Below, in pieces: positions 53,326-61,140 of a stretch of DNA of 64,000 bases. Below the pieces are notes generated by a model. The model was not told the DNA's origin. It did not search any database and saw nothing but the letters and a program-made list of their open reading frames with translations. Source of the DNA: Rhodococcus sp. 4CII. GTDB taxonomy: Bacteria; Actinomycetota; Actinomycetes; Mycobacteriales; Mycobacteriaceae. The stretch lies in the NCBI RefSeq assembly GCF_014256275.1, contig NZ_JACCFE010000002.1, forward strand, positions 744,001 to 808,000, read 5' to 3'. The translations under genes and the position numbers were made by a program. Within the stretch, counting starts at the first letter, position 1; every line of letters starts with the position of its first letter.

Positions 53326-54510
53326 GTGACCGCACGCTCTGTGGAGCAACACGCCCAGCACGTCGCCGAACTTCTCGCGACCCTCCACGAGCGGCCGGCG
53401 GAGGAGATTCCGCTCGGGGAGTCACTCGGGCGCGTCCTCGCCGCCGACGTCCACTCCCCCGTCGACCTGCCGTTGTTCCGAAATTCGCAGATGGACGGGT
53501 ACGCGGTCGACGCCGCATCCGTGGCTTCGGTCCCGGCGGTACTGCCGGTGCGGGGCGTGATCGCGGCGGGACCGGCAGGCACCACCACCCATACTCCCGG
53601 GACCGCCTACCGGATCATGACCGGTGCGCCGATCCCCGACGGCGCCGACGCGATCGTCCCGGTCGAGGACACCGAGGCCACCGACGGACAGGTCCGCATC
53701 GAACGCTCCCGCACCGCCGGCGAGTTCGTGCGCGAGCGCGGCAGCGACGTCCGCGAAGGCATGCTCCTTCTGCCCGCAGGCAGTGCGCTCGCCGCCCGGC
53801 ATATCGCCGTCCTCGCCGCCGTCGGCTTGCAGCACGTCCCGGTGCTACCGCGCCCGCGGGTCGCCGTGATCACCACCGGCGCCGAACTCGTGGACGCCGG
53901 CACCGTGCTGCATCCGGGAGAAATCTACGACTCCAACGGAATCGCCCTCGCGTCGAGCGCCAGGGCCAACGGCGCCGAGGTCGTCTCGATCACGCGCAGC
54001 GGCGACGACCCCGCCGAGTTCCGGACCCTGCTCGCGGAGGCGACCACCACCGCCGATCTCGTGCTCACGTCCGGCGGGGTGTCGATGGGCGATTTCGAGG
54101 TGGTCAAGGAAACCCTCACACCGCTCGGCGCACACTTCGGTCACGTGGCGATGCAGCCGGGCGGCCCCCAGGGCACCGCCGTGGTGGACGGCACACCCGT
54201 CCTCAACTTCCCCGGCAACCCCGTGAGCACCCTCGTCTCGTTCGAGGTGTTCGCGCGCCCCGAGATCCGGCGCGCAGCGGGTCTCCCCCCGACCGAATCC
54301 GAGGAACTGCCGCTCGCCGCGGCCGTCACCTCCATTCCGGGCAAGCGGCAGTTCCTCCGCGCCCGCCGTACCGGTGCCGGGGTCGAACTCGTCTCCGGCC
54401 CCGGTTCCCATCTCGTCGCCGCGATGGCATGGGCGGACGTCCTCGTCGACGTTCCGGCCGACGTCACCGCGCTCGACGCAGGCCAACTCGTGAAGGTGAT
54501 CCCCCTATGA
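53326..54510 (+). CDS. moeA: Molybdopterin molybdenumtransferase
   Basis: MoeA (394 aa) inserts molybdate into adenylyl-molybdopterin. N-terminal LPLFRNSQMDGYAVDA, central MTGAPIPDGADAIVPVEDTE, PRVAVITTGAELVDAG, DLVLTSGGVSMGDFEVVKE and FPGNPVSTLVSFEVFARP are diagnostic. GTG at 53326 has GGAGGA 5 nt upstream. Its TGA overlaps the ATG of the moaC/mogA gene (ATGA). Confidence 0.96.
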   Translation: MTARSVEQHAQHVAELLATLHERPAEEIPLGESLGRVLAADVHSPVDLPLFRNSQMDGYAVDAASVASVPAVLPVRGVIAAGPAGTTTHTPGTAYRIMTGAPIPDGADAIVPVEDTEATDGQVRIERSRTAGEFVRERGSDVREGMLLLPAGSALAARHIAVLAAVGLQHVPVLPRPRVAVITTGAELVDAGTVLHPGEIYDSNGIALASSARANGAEVVSITRSGDDPAEFRTLLAEATTTADLVLTSGGVSMGDFEVVKETLTPLGAHFGHVAMQPGGPQGTAVVDGTPVLNFPGNPVSTLVSFEVFARPEIRRAAGLPPTESEELPLAAAVTSIPGKRQFLRARRTGAGVELVSGPGSHLVAAMAWADVLVDVPADVTALDAGQLVKVIPL

Positions 54511-55481
54511 CCGACCTGACACACCTCGACAGCGAGGGCCGCGCCCGCATGGTCGACGTGAGTGCGAAAGCGGACACGACCCGAACCGCGGTGGCCGCCG
54601 GGCAACTGGTCACCACACCCGCGGTGATCGAACTGGTCAGGGCGGACGACCTCCCGAAGGCCGACGTCCTCGCGACGGCCCGGATCGCCGGGATCTCGGG
54701 TGCGAAGAAGACGTCCGAGCTGATTCCGCTCTGCCATCAGCTCGCGCTGTCGTCGGTGAAGCTGGAGTTCGGATTCACCGACACCGCCATCACCATCGAG
54801 GCCACGGCGAAGACGAAGGGCCCGACCGGCGTCGAGATGGAGGCCCTCACCGCTGTCGCGGTCGCCGGACTGACGTTGCACGACATGGTGAAAGCGGTCG
54901 ACCCGGCCGCGACGCTGGACGGGGTCCGGCTGCTCACGAAGGACGGCGGCAAGCGTGGGCACTGGACGCGGGAGCAGCAGAGCACCGGAATTCCCACGGT
55001 GGCACCGCGATCCGCGGCCGTGCTCGTCGCTTCCACCGGCGGGGCGAGGGGCACCCGGGAAGACACCACCGGCCCGGTCATCGCGTCGTGGCTCGAGGAA
55101 CGGGGCTTCACCACCCGCGGTCCGCTCGTCTACGCCGACGCGGACATCGCGGCCGGCCTCGCCGACGCACTGTCCGGAAGTCCGGCATTGGTCATCAGCA
55201 CCGGCGGCACCGGCGTCTCCCCCACCGATGCCACCCCGGAGGCCACCCGCGCCGTCCTCGATCGAGAACTCCCCGGTGTCGCCGACGCCATCCGGAACCG
55301 CGGAACCGAGGTGACCCCGCACGCCTCGCTGAGCCGCGGACTCGCCGGTGTGTCGAACGGCACAGTCGTGGTGAATCTCCCCGGCTCGCCGGGCGGGGTG
55401 AAGGACGGATTGTCCGTCCTCGACCCCATCGTCGATCATCTTCTCGCCCAGGTTGCCGGTGGAGGTGCCCACGATGCCTGA
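54507..55481 (+). CDS. MoaC-MogA/MoaB fusion protein
   Basis: A 324-aa bifunctional protein. Residues 1-155 are MoaC, cyclic pyranopterin monophosphate synthase: MVDVSAKADTTRTAVAAG, SELIPLCHQLALSSV and GVEMEALTAVAVAGLTLHDMVKAVD. Residues 165-324 are a MogA/MoaB-like molybdopterin adenylyltransferase: GVSPTDATPEATRAVLDRELPG and NLPGSPGGVKDGLSVLDPIV. Stops and starts overlap both neighbours (moeA by ATGA, moaE by 8 bp). The fusion puts the second and third steps of the pathway on one chain. Confidence 0.93.
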   Translation: MTDLTHLDSEGRARMVDVSAKADTTRTAVAAGQLVTTPAVIELVRADDLPKADVLATARIAGISGAKKTSELIPLCHQLALSSVKLEFGFTDTAITIEATAKTKGPTGVEMEALTAVAVAGLTLHDMVKAVDPAATLDGVRLLTKDGGKRGHWTREQQSTGIPTVAPRSAAVLVASTGGARGTREDTTGPVIASWLEERGFTTRGPLVYADADIAAGLADALSGSPALVISTGGTGVSPTDATPEATRAVLDRELPGVADAIRNRGTEVTPHASLSRGLAGVSNGTVVVNLPGSPGGVKDGLSVLDPIVDHLLAQVAGGGAHDA

Positions 55482-55887
55482 CATTCTCGCCCAGATCTCG
55501 GATCAGCCGCTCGATCCCGCCGTCGTCGACGCCGCCGTGACCGGGCCCGAACACGGCGCAGTCGTCGTGTTCACCGGCGTCGTCCGCAATCACGATGGCG
55601 GACAATCCGTTTCGGCACTCGAATACCAGTCGCACCCGGACGCCGAACGCTTCCTCCGCACCGTATGCGAGGAGGTCGCGGCCTCCTCCGGACTCCCCGT
55701 GGCGGCCATCCACCGGGTGGGGTCCCTCACTGTCGGCGACCTCGCGGTGGTCGCCGCGGTCGCGGCTCCGCACCGCGGCGAGGCGTTCGCCGCGTGCGCC
55801 GAACTGGTGGAGCGGATCAAGCACGAGGTGCCCATCTGGAAGCGGCAGAAGTTCGCCGACGGGGCCTCGGAATGGGTCGGTCTGTGA
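55474..55887 (+). CDS. moaE: Molybdopterin synthase large subunit
   Basis: MoaE (137 aa) with MoaD converts precursor Z to molybdopterin. VVVFTGVVRNHDGGQSVSALEYQSHPDAE, HRVGSLTVGDLAVVAAVAAPHRGEAFAAC and the active-site Lys segment KHEVPIWKRQKFADGASEWV are diagnostic. ATG at 55474 with GGTGGAGG upstream. It completes a moeA-moaC/mogA-moaE operon opposite to moaA-moaD. Confidence 0.97.
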   Translation: MPDILAQISDQPLDPAVVDAAVTGPEHGAVVVFTGVVRNHDGGQSVSALEYQSHPDAERFLRTVCEEVAASSGLPVAAIHRVGSLTVGDLAVVAAVAAPHRGEAFAACAELVERIKHEVPIWKRQKFADGASEWVGL

Positions 55888-56098
55888 CTCCTCGGTCGGA
55901 CCGTTCCGCCGCCACCAGGTAGACTCGCCATCACTAGGTGACCACAACGGTCATCCAGCGTCGTAGAACGCATTCAGTTCGGTCACCCGAATCCTGTTGG
56001 ATGTGCACCACCGCATCCGCTCTTCTTACGGCGAAGAAGCTTGCCGACCGGCAACGCCGCCAACCTGTGCTCGAGCTCCGACGGAGACATTCCGTATC

Positions 56099-56132
56099 GG
56101 CCCTCCGGGCACGACCCTGTGCCCGAAAGGCC
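56099..56132 (+). promoter_or_regulatory. Hairpin in the helicase leader that covers the Shine-Dalgarno
   Basis: CGGGCAC/GTGCCCG (56106-56112/56119-56125) is extended by GGCC/GGCC (56099-56102/56129-56132) across an internal loop. The GAAAGG used by the TTG at 56140 lies at 56125-56130, inside the 3' arm. Melting or refolding would be needed for initiation. Confidence 0.55.
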
Positions 56133-56139
56133 TGACCAC

Positions 56140-57564
56140 TTGTCTGACACACACGCTCCCGACACGACATTCGCCGCGCTCGGTGTCCGCGAACCGCTGG
56201 TGAAAGCACTCGCCGACAAGGGGATCACCTCCCCGTTCCCCATCCAGGTCGACACCCTTCCCGACACGCTGTCGGGTCGCGATGTGCTCGGCCGGGGCAA
56301 GACCGGCAGCGGTAAGACGCTCGCCTTTTCCATCCCGATGGTGTCTCGCCTCGCCGGCGAACTGTCCGGCGGCAAGCGCCGCCCGGGTCGCCCGGTGGGC
56401 CTGATCCTGGCCCCCACCCGCGAGCTCGCCACGCAGATCACGGCAACCCTCGAGCCCCTCGCCGCCGCCTACGACCTGCGGGTCACCACGATCTTCGGTG
56501 GTGTCTCCCAGAACCGCCAGGTGAACGCACTCAAGGCCGGCGTCGACATCGTCGTCGCATGCCCCGGCCGGCTCGAAGACCTGATGAAGCAGAAGTTCGT
56601 GAGCCTCGACGCCGTCGAGATCACCGTCCTCGACGAGGCCGATCACATGGCCGACCTCGGCTTCCTGCCCGTCGTCACCCGCATCCTCAACGCGACCCCC
56701 CAGCAGGGGCAGCGGCTGCTGTTCTCCGCCACCCTGGACAACGGCGTGGACAAGCTGGTGAAGCGCTTCCTGAAGAACGAGGTCCTGCACTCGGTCGACG
56801 AGGCGAACTCGCCCGTCGCCGCCATGACGCACCACGTGTTCGACGTGGACGGCGTCGAGGCCAAGCGCAAACTGGTCGAGCGGCTGGCGTCCGGCACCGG
56901 ACGACGCATCCTGTTCATGCGGACCAAGCACCAGGCCCGCAAGCTGGCGCGTCAGCTCACCGAGGCGGGAATCCCGTCGGTCGACCTGCACGGCAACCTG
57001 TCGCAGGCGGCCCGCGACCGCAACCTCGCGTCGTTCTCCGCCGGTGACGCACGCGTGCTGGTGGCCACCGACGTCGCGGCGCGCGGCGTTCACGTCGACG
57101 ACGTGCAGTTGGTCGTCCACGTCGATCCGCCCGCCGAGCACAAGGCGTACCTGCACCGTTCCGGTCGTACCGCACGCGCGGGCAGTGCCGGCGACGTCGT
57201 GACGGTGGTGCTGCCCGAGCAGCGCAAGGATCTGGCCGTCCTCATGCGCAAGGCCGCGATCAAGGTGACCCCCGTCCGCAGCACCGCGGATTCCGCCCAC
57301 GTCCTCGACCTCGTCGGCGACATCGCACCGCACGTCGCTCCCGCCCCCAAGGTGGCACCCGCGGCGAACGGCGGTGGCGGACGCAATCAGCGACCGGGCG
57401 GCGCCCAGGGCGGACGCGGCGGTCAGGGCGGACGCGCGCACGGTCAGGGCGGCGGGGCACGTCGCTCCCGCGCGGGTGGAGCAGGCCGCACGCGCGCAGC
57501 CTCCTCCACCGGCAGTGGAGCCCGCACGGCGGCCGCGGGCGGCTCACGCCGCCGTCAGGGCTAG
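56140..57564 (+). CDS. DEAD-box RNA helicase with RG-rich tail
   Basis: A 474-aa ATP-dependent RNA helicase if TTG at 56140 is the start (an in-frame TTG at 56041 would add 33 residues). Q motif FAALGVREPLVKALADKGITSPFPIQ, motif I GRGKTGSGKTLAF, Ia PTRELATQ, DEAD in VLDEADHMADLGF, SAT in LLFSATLD, and VI HRSGRTARAG. A Gly/Arg-rich C-terminal tail (about 425-474) probably binds RNA. The 250-bp leader with an SD-covering hairpin suggests post-transcriptional, perhaps cold, control (inference). It shares CTAG with the end of bluB. Confidence 0.93.
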   Translation: MSDTHAPDTTFAALGVREPLVKALADKGITSPFPIQVDTLPDTLSGRDVLGRGKTGSGKTLAFSIPMVSRLAGELSGGKRRPGRPVGLILAPTRELATQITATLEPLAAAYDLRVTTIFGGVSQNRQVNALKAGVDIVVACPGRLEDLMKQKFVSLDAVEITVLDEADHMADLGFLPVVTRILNATPQQGQRLLFSATLDNGVDKLVKRFLKNEVLHSVDEANSPVAAMTHHVFDVDGVEAKRKLVERLASGTGRRILFMRTKHQARKLARQLTEAGIPSVDLHGNLSQAARDRNLASFSAGDARVLVATDVAARGVHVDDVQLVVHVDPPAEHKAYLHRSGRTARAGSAGDVVTVVLPEQRKDLAVLMRKAAIKVTPVRSTADSAHVLDLVGDIAPHVAPAPKVAPAANGGGGRNQRPGGAQGGRGGQGGRAHGQGGGARRSRAGGAGRTRAASSTGSGARTAAAGGSRRRQG

Positions 57565-58220
57565 AACTTCTCGAGGTGGACGGCGTCGGCCAGCGGCCGG
57601 CGCCCCCGCCACCCGAAGCGCTCGAGGTCCGGCACCTGCTGGAACTCGGCGACCCTCCCCACGCACAGCCATGCGATGGGACGTACCGGCTCCGGAATGC
57701 CCAGCAGCTCGGTGAGATACGGCTCGTCGTAGAACGACACCCACCCGACGCCCACGTTCTCGGCGGCCGCCGCGAGCCACAGGTTCTGGATCGCGAGCAC
57801 CGCCGAGAACAGGCCGGTGTCGTCGACCGTGTGCCTGCCGAGGATGTGTTCGCCGCCGCGACTCCGGTCGTAGGTCACGACCACACCCATGCCGCTCTCG
57901 CAGATCCCTTCGATCTTGATCGGGTCGAACGTCGCCTTCCGGTCTTCGGGCAGCGATTCCGCGAACCGCCTGCGGGCCCCTGCCACGTGGCCGGCGAAGG
58001 TGCTCAGTGTCCCGGTGTCGCGCACGACCACGAAATCCCACGGCTGCGTGTTGCCGACGCTGGGGGCGCAGTGCCCGGCGCCAAGGATGCGATCGAGGAC
58101 CTCCGGCTCGATCGGCTCCCCGGTGAACTCGGCTCGCACGTCCCGGCGACGACGGATCGCGTCGTACACGGACAGCACGGGTTCGGGGCGGGGTTCAGGA
58201 CTACACGCAGACTCGGTCAC
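57561..58220 (-). CDS. bluB: 5,6-dimethylbenzimidazole synthase
   Basis: BluB (219 aa) is a nitroreductase-fold enzyme that breaks down FMNH2 with O2 to give DMB, the lower ligand of B12. VLSVYDAIRRRRDVRAEF, GAGHCAPSVGNTQPWDFVVV, VVTYDRSRGGEHILGRHTVDDTG and LAAAAENVGVGWVSFYDEPYLTELLGIP match BluB (not other nitroreductases). The GTG at 58220 overlaps the stop of the upstream CobW-type gene (GTGA). Its presence means the cell can make its own DMB. Confidence 0.92.
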   Translation of the reverse strand: MTESACSPEPRPEPVLSVYDAIRRRRDVRAEFTGEPIEPEVLDRILGAGHCAPSVGNTQPWDFVVVRDTGTLSTFAGHVAGARRRFAESLPEDRKATFDPIKIEGICESGMGVVVTYDRSRGGEHILGRHTVDDTGLFSAVLAIQNLWLAAAAENVGVGWVSFYDEPYLTELLGIPEPVRPIAWLCVGRVAEFQQVPDLERFGWRGRRPLADAVHLEKF

Positions 58221-59254
58221 GCCGTCACGGTATAGCGGTGCACACCCAGCATCGCGCCGGGGTCCGCCTCTTCTCCGCTTGCCACGACGCAGTCCGCGAG
58301 CCGTTCCCGCACGTGCCCGGCCTCGATGTCGGCGCCGATGAGCACCAGCTGGGTTGCCCGTTCCTCGCCGGGTTCCCAACGCGCCGACGTGAATCTGATA
58401 TGCGGGCCGACCGTCTGCACCTCGAACTTCCGCGACTGCCCGGGCACGGCGAAATGCACGAATCCCTTGATCCGGTAGATGCCGACCGGTCGCTTCTCGA
58501 GGAACTCCACGAGTCGCCGTGGATCGATCGGCGCCTCCGACGCGAAATCGATCGCCTCGTACGACGAGTGCAAGTGGTCGGAGCCGTCGCAGTGCTCGTG
58601 CTGATCCAGCAGGAGTTGATCGAGGGTGAGCTGCTCCCCCGCCGCCGGTTCGCGCCCGGGCTCACGGTCGAACAGGAGGGTGGGCTCGATCCGCCCGTGC
58701 GCGGTGGTGAGGACGGGTGCGCGGTCGTTGTACCCGCGGACCGTCGCATGCACGGCTGCCCGCCGGTCCTCGTCGATGCGGTCGGTCTTGTTGAGGATCA
58801 CCAGGTCGGCGAGCGTGACGTGCTTGCCGAGGTCCGGGTGCTGCGCCGACATGTCCTCGAACTGCTCACCGTCGACCATCACGACCAGTCCGCCGTACAC
58901 GACATGCGGGTTCGCGCTGCCGAGGACGAGCCGAATCATGTTGCGCGGCTCCGCGAGCCCGCTCGCCTCGACGATGATCACGTCGATCTGCGACGTGGGG
59001 TGGGCGAGGCGGTCCAGCATCTCGTCCATGTCGCTGACATCGACTGCGCAGCACATGCACCCGTTACTCAGCGACACCATGGAATCGACCTGACCGGCCA
59101 CCATCATCGAATCGATGTTCACGGCGCCGAAGTCGTTGACGATGACGCCGACGCGGACCCCGCGGTTGTTCCGCAGCACGTGGTTCAGCAGCGTGGTCTT
59201 TCCCGAACCGAGGAATCCGGCGACGATGACGACCGGAATCCGCTTCTTCGCCAC
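58217..59254 (-). CDS. CobW/COG0523 G3E-family GTPase
   Basis: A 345-aa GTPase and metallochaperone-like protein. Walker A VAGFLGSGKTTLLNH (13-20), the metal-binding CxCC in SNGCMCCAVD (Cys66, 68, 69), and NKTD in LVILNKTDRIDED are present. The C-terminal CobW_C domain (about 230-345) includes RLVEFLEKRPVGIYRIKGFVHF and a His-rich linker DQHEHCDGSDHLHSSYE. Linkage to bluB by a 4-nt overlap supports a role in cobalamin synthesis, perhaps cobalt delivery; zinc is the alternative for this family. Confidence 0.9.
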   Translation of the reverse strand: MAKKRIPVVIVAGFLGSGKTTLLNHVLRNNRGVRVGVIVNDFGAVNIDSMMVAGQVDSMVSLSNGCMCCAVDVSDMDEMLDRLAHPTSQIDVIIVEASGLAEPRNMIRLVLGSANPHVVYGGLVVMVDGEQFEDMSAQHPDLGKHVTLADLVILNKTDRIDEDRRAAVHATVRGYNDRAPVLTTAHGRIEPTLLFDREPGREPAAGEQLTLDQLLLDQHEHCDGSDHLHSSYEAIDFASEAPIDPRRLVEFLEKRPVGIYRIKGFVHFAVPGQSRKFEVQTVGPHIRFTSARWEPGEERATQLVLIGADIEAGHVRERLADCVVASGEEADPGAMLGVHRYTVTA

Positions 59255-59328
59255 CGCTGCGACCTCCGTGGACCCTCGACGATCTACCGGGCGCCCATCC
59301 TAGCGCCCCGCTGCCGCCAGGTCCGCAC

Positions 59329-59814
59329 TCAGCCGACGGAGGCCCCGGCGCCCAGGTCGCGGACACGGGACGCGGGTGAGCCGGCGTACAGCCCGTTCGG
59401 CTCGCAGTCACGGGTGACCACCGCGCCCGCCCCGATGACGCACCCGGCCCCCACCGTCACCCCGGGAAGGATGATCGCGCCGGCGCCGATCCAGCACCCG
59501 TCGCCGATCACGATCGGACGATGTACCACCCGCCCACACCGACCGGAGGCCGGACCGATGTCGTGGGTGCTCGTGACGAACTGCGCACGATGCCCGACGG
59601 CGACCTGCCTGCCGAGCGTGATGGGCGCGGTCCCGTCGAACAGCACTCCCCGGTTCACGAACGTGCCCACACCCATCGAGATGTCCTTGCTGCCGAAGTA
59701 GCAGCCCGAGTAGATGCCCGCGCCCCACACCTTCGCGCCCGCCGCCATCAGGAGGAGCACGCGCAGCCAGACGGGGACGAACGCGGAGGCCTGAACTATG
59801 GTGACGAAACGCAC
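59329..59814 (-). CDS. Hexapeptide-repeat acetyltransferase (WbbJ/maltose acetyltransferase-like)
   Basis: A 161-aa left-handed beta-helix transferase. Hexapeptide repeats run through GVGTFVNRGVLFDGTAPITLGRQVAVGHRAQFVTSTHDIGP, PIVIGDGCWIGAGAIILPGVTVGAGCVIGAGAVVTRDCEPN and GLYAGSPASRVR. The His in TSTHDIG is the catalytic type. A short hydrophobic N-terminus (about 8-28) may tether it to the membrane. A GTG start at 59814 is used. Substrate unknown, probably a sugar of a surface polymer. Confidence 0.87.
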   Translation of the reverse strand: MRFVTIVQASAFVPVWLRVLLLMAAGAKVWGAGIYSGCYFGSKDISMGVGTFVNRGVLFDGTAPITLGRQVAVGHRAQFVTSTHDIGPASGRCGRVVHRPIVIGDGCWIGAGAIILPGVTVGAGCVIGAGAVVTRDCEPNGLYAGSPASRVRDLGAGASVG

Positions 59815-59942
59815 CCCGTCACCCTAGCCCCGCGGAGCCCGGTGACGACCCGAAGGTTGCTCGCCATTAGCTGTTCTCCCACCCGAACTCGAGGACTCCG
59901 GCGTACTATGTGGGCGCCGACGAAGGAGCCCGAGGGGGGACT

Positions 59943-60344
59943 GTGAGAGAATTGGATAGCGACGGATTCGCTGCCCTGGTGGAGTCCATCCCACACGCGA
60001 TCAGCGTGCACGACCGGGACCGGAACGTCGTATTCAGCAACTCCGCGTGCGCCGCCCTGATCGGCTACGACACCGAGGAATTCGCAGACCTCGACCACGA
60101 ACGGCTGTTCCACCCCGACGACGCCCCACTGTGGGGCACCATGCTCGCTCGGGTACTGGGGGTCGAAAACCCCAGCGCCACAGCACATCTCCGGATCCGC
60201 CACCGCGCCGGTCATTGGATCTGGGTGCTCGTCGCGGCGTCCACATTCATCGCAGGCCCCGAGAGGCTGGTCGCACTCGTCCTCCAGGACGAATCCGACA
60301 CGATCTGGGGCAACCCCACGGCCGCGCGACAGCCCATCAGGTAG
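59943..60344 (+). CDS. Single PAS-domain protein
   Basis: A 133-aa soluble protein made of one PAS domain: DGFAALVESIPHAISVHDRDRNVVFSNSACAALIGYDTEEF, DHERLFHPDDAPLWGTML and LRIRHRAGHWIWVLVAASTF. There is no output domain, so it must act through a partner. The GTG at 59943 lies behind the purine-rich GAGGGGGGA; an upstream GTG at 59910 is also in frame. No two-component gene is adjacent. Confidence 0.82.
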   Translation: MRELDSDGFAALVESIPHAISVHDRDRNVVFSNSACAALIGYDTEEFADLDHERLFHPDDAPLWGTMLARVLGVENPSATAHLRIRHRAGHWIWVLVAASTFIAGPERLVALVLQDESDTIWGNPTAARQPIR

Positions 60345-60349
60345 CCGGC

Positions 60350-60550
60350 TCACCGCCCCGAACCGGGCACAGGGCAACTACACGGCGGAGTCCGGATCGT
60401 GGCGCCGCACCGCCGGCAGTAGTGGGTGCGGTGGCCACCGTTGTTCGATGTCGCACACCCGCACACCTCCCACCCCACCAGGCACGTGTTCGCGGCGAGC
60501 AGATGCCCGTTCGGACAGCGCCCCGGCGCGGTTTCCGTTCTGGTGGCCAC
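60350..60550 (-). CDS. Small zinc-ribbon protein
   Basis: A 66-aa Cys-rich protein. CPNGHLLAANTCLVGWEVCGC and GHRTHYCRRCGATIRTPPCSC contain two CxxC-like or CxC pairs plus His, a layout typical of small zinc-ribbon proteins in actinobacteria. No function is known. The start is an ATG at 60550. It stands 5 bp from the end of the convergent PAS gene. Confidence 0.7.
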   Translation of the reverse strand: MATRTETAPGRCPNGHLLAANTCLVGWEVCGCATSNNGGHRTHYCRRCGATIRTPPCSCPVPGSGR

Positions 60551-60609
60551 CGGTCGAATCTACCGCGGAATCGAACACATGTTCCCCTCGGTTCCGGCTG
60601 GCCGTCGGG

Positions 60610-60819
60610 TCACATGTAGTTGCCGGGCGATCCGTCCTCCTGCCCGTCCTCGCGCTCCACCAGAAACCAGCTGCCGGGGGCGTAGATCAGTTCCCGGGCG
60701 GCACGGACGATGACGAGGGCCCCGGACTCGTGGATGCTGTAGCTGTCGTCGTCGCCGAAGTCGGTGACGGCGAACTCCGCCAATTGGTCGAATGATCGAT
60801 GCGTCACAGTGAATGTCAT
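60610..60819 (-). CDS. Hypothetical small protein
   Basis: A 69-aa protein that I do not recognise. It has acidic and aromatic residues (FAVTDFGDDDSYSIHESGALVIVRAARELIYAPGSWFLVERED), consistent with a small beta-rich fold. The ATG at 60819 is chosen because the longer frame runs through the tRNA gene. It lies downstream of the tRNA terminator on the same strand, and upstream of the zinc-ribbon gene by 59 bp. Confidence 0.6.
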   Translation of the reverse strand: MTFTVTHRSFDQLAEFAVTDFGDDDSYSIHESGALVIVRAARELIYAPGSWFLVEREDGQEDGSPGNYM

Positions 60820-60856
60820 GACGCCAGTGTCCCACCGGCACAACGGGGAAGAATGA

Positions 60857-60893
60857 GAAAAGCCTCCCGCCGCATGATCAGCGGACGGGAGGC
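60857..60893 (-). terminator. Intrinsic terminator after tRNA-Ala
   Basis: GCCTCCCG (60862-60869) pairs with CGGGAGGC (60886-60893), continued by CCGC/GCGG with one bulge. On the minus strand the hairpin is followed by TTTTCTC, a T-rich tail rare in this GC-rich window. It lies just after the tRNA. Confidence 0.8.
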
Positions 60894-60905
60894 CTTTCTC
60901 GAAAG

Positions 60906-60978
60906 TGGAGCTAAGGGGACTCGAACCCCTGACCCCCACACTGCCAGTGTGGTGCGCTACCAGCTGCGCCATAGCCCC
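60906..60978 (-). tRNA. tRNA-Ala (anticodon GGC)
   Basis: A 73-nt tRNA. The acceptor stem pairs GGGGCTA with TAGCTCC; the D arm contains GCGCAGCTGGTAGCGC; the anticodon stem-loop is CCACA-CTGGCAG-TGTGG (GGC, Ala codon GCC); the T arm has GGTTCGAGTCCCC. The 3' CCA is not encoded. Confidence 0.97.
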
Positions 60979-61140
60979 GTATTCGGTTGTTCTCCGCACT
61001 CGGAATGACTTCCTCCGTGCTCGAAGAAAGTTACACCATTGCCGACCGGGCCAACAAATCGCCTGGTCAGAGGCGCTTCGCGCCCGAGCGTGGTCGAGGA
61101 GTCCAGACACTCGTCAAGCACGCACGGGCGGCGGAGCCGC

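Noticed and set aside
59255..59328. Cobalamin riboswitch or Zur box upstream of the CobW-bluB unit
   Set aside because: Only 74 bp separate the genes and neither a B12-box nor a Zur-type palindrome is visible.
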